Assembly (NCBI RefSeq): GCF_001435585.1
Contig: NZ_AZEC01000008.1
Location: forward strand, 1 to 64,000
Direction: 5' to 3'
DNA length: 64,000 nt
Origin: Schleiferilactobacillus perolens DSM 12744
Lineage (GTDB): Bacteria > Bacillota > Bacilli > Lactobacillales > Lactobacillaceae
Shown: positions 60,533 through 64,000 of the stretch, piece by piece
How the letters are laid out: each line of letters opens with the position of its first letter
How positions within the stretch are numbered: position 1 is the first letter of the stretch
Translations under genes and position numbers: made by a program
The notes under the pieces: generated by a model
Seen by the model: only the letters and a program-made list of their open reading frames with translations
Database searches by the model: none
What the model was told of the DNA's origin: nothing

Positions 60533-61587
60533 TATTTCACCGCCGCCGTTTCTGCTAAGATTTCTTTCACCCGCGGTACGACTTTACCGCCATAAAGTTC
60601 AATCATGTGTTCCCGCTGAGCGGCGGTCTGGTTCCCGGCACCGTAAACGAGATCGAAGCGGCCCAGGCCCAGTTCATCAATCGTCCGGGCGATGCGTTGC
60701 GCCACTCTTTCAGGGGTACCAACATAGAAAGAGCCAACCTTGGTTTCCCCATCGAATTGTTCCCGGCTCATTGGTGCCCAGCCGCGGGTCAAACCGATCC
60801 GATCGAAGTTGGCCTTGATATTCTTGAAGGCGACTTCGAGGGCTTCATCCTCATCATCCGCAATAAACCCGTGGGAGTGAACGGCGATCGGGAATTCGGG
60901 TCGGTCGAGTTGCTGAGCAGCGGCATGATACAGGTCGATATACGGCTTGAAGCGGCTCGCCTGGCCACCGATAATCGCAATGATCACCTTGTAGCCGACC
61001 TTGACGGCGCGAATCACGGACTCTGGTGAACCACCGATACCGATGTAAGTTTCTAGCTCACCGTGCTCTGTCTTAGGGTAAACCTCCTGATCCTTCAAAG
61101 ATGCGCGGAATTTACCAGACCACGTCACCGGCTTTTCTGTGCGGAGTAAATCATAAAGACCCAGTTTTTCATTAAACAAATCATCGTAGTCTGTTAAATC
61201 GTAACCGAATAACGGGAAGGATTCAGTAAAGGAACCCCGGCCCAGCATGACCTGCGCGCGGCCGTTTGACAGGGCGTCCAGTGTGGCGAAGCGTTCATAC
61301 ACCCGGACCGGATCGTCTGAACTGAGCACTGTCACTGCGGTGGCGAGCTTGACGTTTTTGGTGACCGCCGCGATCGAAGCCAGCACGGTTTCTGGACTGG
61401 ATACACTGTAATCGGGGCGATGATGTTCACCCACCCCAAACACAGTCACGCCCAACTCATCAGCGAGTTGTCCTTCTTTAACAATTTGCCGAATCGACTG
61501 TGCGGCCGTCTGTAAACTGCCATCCTCATTGGCGACAATGTCCCCAAATGTTTCAAGTCCGAATTCTAAGTGATCGATATCTACCAT
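60532..61587 (-). CDS. LLM class flavin-dependent oxidoreductase
   Basis: This 351-aa protein has the bacterial-luciferase-like TIM barrel: FGLETFGDIV, DELGVTVFGVGEHH, PVRVYERFATLDALSNGRAQVMLGRGS, YIGIGGSPESVIRA, FYVGTPERVAQRI. It is an FMN-dependent monooxygenase or reductase of unknown substrate. The RBS is AGGGGG. It is first in a two-gene operon. Its upstream region holds the operator also found before lactate oxidase. Confidence 0.9.
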   Translation of the reverse strand: MVDIDHLEFGLETFGDIVANEDGSLQTAAQSIRQIVKEGQLADELGVTVFGVGEHHRPDYSVSSPETVLASIAAVTKNVKLATAVTVLSSDDPVRVYERFATLDALSNGRAQVMLGRGSFTESFPLFGYDLTDYDDLFNEKLGLYDLLRTEKPVTWSGKFRASLKDQEVYPKTEHGELETYIGIGGSPESVIRAVKVGYKVIIAIIGGQASRFKPYIDLYHAAAQQLDRPEFPIAVHSHGFIADDEDEALEVAFKNIKANFDRIGLTRGWAPMSREQFDGETKVGSFYVGTPERVAQRIARTIDELGLGRFDLVYGAGNQTAAQREHMIELYGGKVVPRVKEILAETAAVK

Positions 61588-61610
61588 TGCGAAAACCCCC
61601 TATAACTTGG

Positions 61611-61631
61611 TTACTTACTTTTTGTAAGTAA
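61611..61631. promoter_or_regulatory. Operator before the LLM operon, shared with lox
   Basis: An inverted repeat of TTACTTAC and GTAAGTAA arms. The core CTTACTTTTTGTAAGTA (61614-61630) contains TACT-N7-AGTA and is identical to 21048-21064 in complement. The promoter itself (possibly TTGCTA with TACCAT, minus strand, near 61646-61674) is less certain. Confidence 0.65.
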
Positions 61632-61737
61632 ATGACGTTGATACTATGGTATTGCATTTTGCGGCAGATAGCAACTAAATGTTTTCAGATGCCTTTCTGT
61701 GGTGGCTAAGGGGGGGTGCCGGCCGCCTTTTGAACGA

Positions 61738-62781
61738 TTATCTCAACGCACTCTTCTCCGCAAACCAATTGCGCACTTGGGTCAACACAGTCTCGTCAAT
61801 CGGCCACTGTTTTTGCGGATTGTCTGTATGCACTACTGGTGCCCGTGCTGTCCAAACATCTGGCACGATGGGCGTATTACTAAAAACGTGGGTACCCATC
61901 GCATTGGCCACTTGATCACACTTGACCGTACCCACTGTACACACAGCGACCCACGTATCAATCGCCCAGGAGTTTTCGGATAGTGGTGAATAGAACATCT
62001 TACTGGTGTTGGCTGAGGTAAACCCAGCAGAGGGAACGCCGAAAAGTTTGACATGCGGATTCTTTTTTAGCGCCATGATTGTGAATTCAGCTGCACTGGC
62101 GGACCAATTATCCATGATGACGGCCACCTTGGTGGTCAATTTCTTTTTCTCAGTCTGCCCCATTTTGAATGTATTTTTAACTGATCCACCCATTAATCTG
62201 CCTAATCCGTCCTTCGTTAAGGATACCCGGTACTGTTTGCCCTTCTTAGCAACCTCCGTCCACAACAGCCCATTAGGAATCAGTGCGGCTAAGCCATCGA
62301 TCATGCTTTCAGTATCACCACCTGTGTTACCAGCCAAATTGAGTACGATTGGTCCCCGCGTATTTTCCACGTCACTGGCGAGCGTCGAAATATACTTTCT
62401 TTTTTGCGGTTTATCCAAGCCATGAAAGCTGGGAATGTTAATAATCGTTAACCCATCAACCGATCGTTTGGTGGGCATCTTTTCGACAGCGTACTGTTGG
62501 TTAACGGAAGGAATGGCCGAAGAGTGTTTATTCGCAATTTTTAGCAAACTGTTCAATTGCGGTATCGATTTGATACTGCGCCCTTGATTGACTGCATCCA
62601 CGGCTTTGCGCCATTCTGCGGGATGGTTGATAATACCATTCATATTCATATACGCAACGACTTCAACGGCGCTTTCTTGAATCGTTGTGATATTACCATT
62701 CTGCACCGATACATAGCTAAACAGCAGGAACACAAAGCACGCGCTAATCGCAACCTTGGCGTATTGAACTAACCGTTTCAT
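61738..62781 (-). CDS. S41 family peptidase, secreted or membrane-anchored
   Basis: This 347-aa protein has an N-terminal signal/anchor (AKVAISACFVFLLFSYVSV). The tail-specific-protease core follows: GLTIINIPSF, PIVLNLAGNTGGDTESM, and the catalytic Ser in MDNWSASAAEFTIMAL. There is no obvious PDZ domain. A usual S41 Lys position is not obvious. Substrate unknown. Monocistronic. Confidence 0.85.
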   Translation of the reverse strand: MKRLVQYAKVAISACFVFLLFSYVSVQNGNITTIQESAVEVVAYMNMNGIINHPAEWRKAVDAVNQGRSIKSIPQLNSLLKIANKHSSAIPSVNQQYAVEKMPTKRSVDGLTIINIPSFHGLDKPQKRKYISTLASDVENTRGPIVLNLAGNTGGDTESMIDGLAALIPNGLLWTEVAKKGKQYRVSLTKDGLGRLMGGSVKNTFKMGQTEKKKLTTKVAVIMDNWSASAAEFTIMALKKNPHVKLFGVPSAGFTSANTSKMFYSPLSENSWAIDTWVAVCTVGTVKCDQVANAMGTHVFSNTPIVPDVWTARAPVVHTDNPQKQWPIDETVLTQVRNWFAEKSALR

Positions 62782-62904
62782 TTGGCGGCCTCCTCAATCG
62801 AAACAATCCACCGGAGCAACATAAAACCGATTTCCAGAAAAATATTGACAGAGTGCGTTTTTTGGTAAGCGCTTTATTTAGGCCTTTAGTATATCATCTC
62901 AATT

Positions 62905-62950
62905 ATCCGAAGGCGCAGGGCAGTGACTGCAATCGCTGTCATTTTCGGAT
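62905..62950. promoter_or_regulatory. Inverted repeat before the M23 peptidase gene
   Basis: ATCCGAA (62905-62911) and TTCGGAT (62944-62950) form a 7-bp inverted repeat, with a small GCAGTGACTGC palindrome inside. Function not known; the divergent 190-bp region also holds an AAGCGCTT palindrome (about 62867-62874). Confidence 0.4.
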
Positions 62951-62975
62951 ATACTTATCTTTTGGAGGCACTGAA

Positions 62976-63671
62976 ATGACAGACACCTGCAAACCGATCA
63001 ATGTACAATTCCCATTACGGGGCGAATGGCTGGCGCCAACCACCCCCGGCACCAAAATTCCCAGTCACGGGTCAAACAAGTTTGGCACCCGTTACGCCTA
63101 CGACTTTGTGCAAGTCGCCTGGCACAAAACAGGCCGCCCGGCGTATCGGGGCGGCCTGTTGAAATATCTGACATTGGGAATTCCCATCTGTGACTATTAC
63201 TGCTGGGGCCAGCCGATCTATGCGCCTGGGGCCGGTGTTGTCGTGGAAGCCGCAGACGGCTATCCTGAACGCGAACAAACGAATCTCTTTGGTGATCTGC
63301 GCCGCGCACACTGGGCGGCTAAACAGTTTGATCCGCGCACAGACGATGTACGGTCCGTGGCTGGTAATTTTGTGGTGCTTAAGTTGGCGGAGGACATTTA
63401 TGCAGCGTTGTGCCACCTGCAAATCGGCTCTATTCAAGTGACAGTGGGACAAACTGTCAAAGTAGGCGAAGTGCTGGGCCGCGTCGGTCATTCTGGCAAT
63501 TCCTTTGCACCGCATCTGCATTTTCAACTGATGGATAGTTCTGACATCGCTGTGGCCCAAGGGTTGCCCTGTGCCTTTTCACATTATGAGGTATACCGCG
63601 AAGGTGTTTGGCTGGGAGAAACGGCTGGCGTCCCTACCCGCGATGATAGATTACGATCGACTCCAAAATAA
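62976..63671 (+). CDS. M23 family metallopeptidase-like protein
   Basis: This protein of about 231 aa has the M23 zinc motifs: first His/Asp in SHGSNKFGTRYAYDF and the C-terminal HLHF in GNSFAPHLHFQLM. IYAPGAGVVVEAADGY and GQTVKVGEVLGRVGHSGN match the beta-barrel core. No signal peptide, so either it is cytosolic or acts after lysis. GGAGG lies before the chosen ATG. Confidence 0.88.
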   Translation: MTDTCKPINVQFPLRGEWLAPTTPGTKIPSHGSNKFGTRYAYDFVQVAWHKTGRPAYRGGLLKYLTLGIPICDYYCWGQPIYAPGAGVVVEAADGYPEREQTNLFGDLRRAHWAAKQFDPRTDDVRSVAGNFVVLKLAEDIYAALCHLQIGSIQVTVGQTVKVGEVLGRVGHSGNSFAPHLHFQLMDSSDIAVAQGLPCAFSHYEVYREGVWLGETAGVPTRDDRLRSTPK

Positions 63672-63710
63672 AAGGGCGTCCACCAACTATCATGCCGGTG
63701 GATGCCTTTT
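63671..63710. terminator. Terminator after the M23 gene
   Basis: AAAGGGCGTCCACC pairs with GGTGGATGCCTTT (two mismatches) and is followed by T4. It could serve the convergent partial gene too. Confidence 0.8.
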
Positions 63711-63765
63711 CTGTGGCTACTCAAACCAATTAATCAGCCGCGTTCTTTTGTCTGTCAAAATCATC

Positions 63766-64000
63766 CTACAAACTCATTCTTTCAAACCGCCAATCATTGA
63801 TAATCCCACCGCCAATAATCAGCACAGCCGCACCAATGACTGGCTTTGCGATAGTCCCCAAGCTATTGAGGTGCACCGTCTTTAACTGACTGATAGAAAT
63901 TATCCAATCCGTGTAGTTCAAAATTTCGAGATTGGCAAATTGGAAATGAAGAATGGCCACAGCGAGGATAGCCAAGAAGCCGACTGAGATGGCGGCGGTC
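63766..64000 (-). CDS. Membrane protein, C-terminal part (runs off the window)
   Basis: The frame is open to the last base. The visible 78 residues include a helix (SVGFLAILAVAILHF), a polar loop and a second helix (KPVIGAAVLIIGGGII), ending in WRFERMSL. The start is outside. Family not identified. Confidence 0.6.
   Translation of the reverse strand, partial: TAAISVGFLAILAVAILHFQFANLEILNYTDWIISISQLKTVHLNSLGTIAKPVIGAAVLIIGGGIINDWRFERMSL

Overview
The window reads as chromosome of a moderately high-GC member of the Lactobacillaceae (roughly half G+C). The evidence is the gene set: a mannose-family PTS operon with DUF956 genes, FMN lactate oxidase, a mevalonate-pathway kinase, an LPQTG surface protein, a CsbD stress protein, and the purA / dnaB-rplI-gdpP neighbourhood. 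I lean towards a Schleiferilactobacillus- or Lacticaseibacillus-like genome, but the genus is inference. No rRNA, tRNA, CRISPR array, prophage or transposase was seen. Near-consensus ParB (parS) sequence at 29120-29135, together with dnaB and purA, suggests the origin-proximal part of the chromosome.

Layout. 0-6 kb: manA, a VanZ-like protein, a TetR regulator, an SGNH hydrolase/TIM-barrel pair, a membrane-anchored Mrr-type nuclease and an MFS transporter. 6-10.6 kb: the manXYZ PTS operon followed by two DUF956 paralogues separated by tandem structured repeats. 10.6-19 kb: a MutY that lacks its FeS-cluster cysteines, a P1B-type metal ATPase with a PerR/Fur-like box on its promoter, repair and stress genes, DUF2252 and a secreted coiled-coil/3D protein. 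19-29 kb: a GntR regulator, lactate oxidase, phosphomevalonate kinase, branched-chain aminotransferase, a lipoprotein, a cation/H+ antiporter, a glycosyltransferase and small stress genes. 29-38.4 kb: three CPBP membrane proteases, an XRE-AbrB-regulated ABC operon, a complete heme-stress operon hrtR-hrtB-hrtA and a PadR-DUF1129 pair. 38.4-49.7 kb: a large LPQTG adhesin, purA, dnaB-rplI-gdpP, an orphan antitoxin and the serine dehydratase operon. 49.7-64 kb: Nudix, a membrane-anchored deiminase with a two-component system, an ABC-TetR operon with tandem operators, a frameshifted ABC exporter, a DJ-1-like protein, two tiny membrane proteins, an F420-type reductase/LLM flavoenzyme pair, an S41 and an M23 peptidase.

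The best candidates for something undescribed are two families of interspersed, strongly structured repeats. Family 1 has four copies (85-261, 17677-17890, 22376-22469 reversed, 42801-43020). Its long outer stem encloses a three-way junction. The junction sequence is conserved (GGAAAC...GTTAGGCG), but one arm has a completely different and still self-complementary sequence in each copy. Three copies sit just past the 3' end of a gene in the same orientation. Family 2 has two full tandem units of about 122 bp plus a stub (6566-6838) and a minimal copy (47072-47125), and three of its helices show compensatory changes. Other notable signals are a 17-bp operator shared by lactate oxidase and the LLM flavoenzyme operon, a parS inside a terminator hairpin, and a probable ATA start codon.
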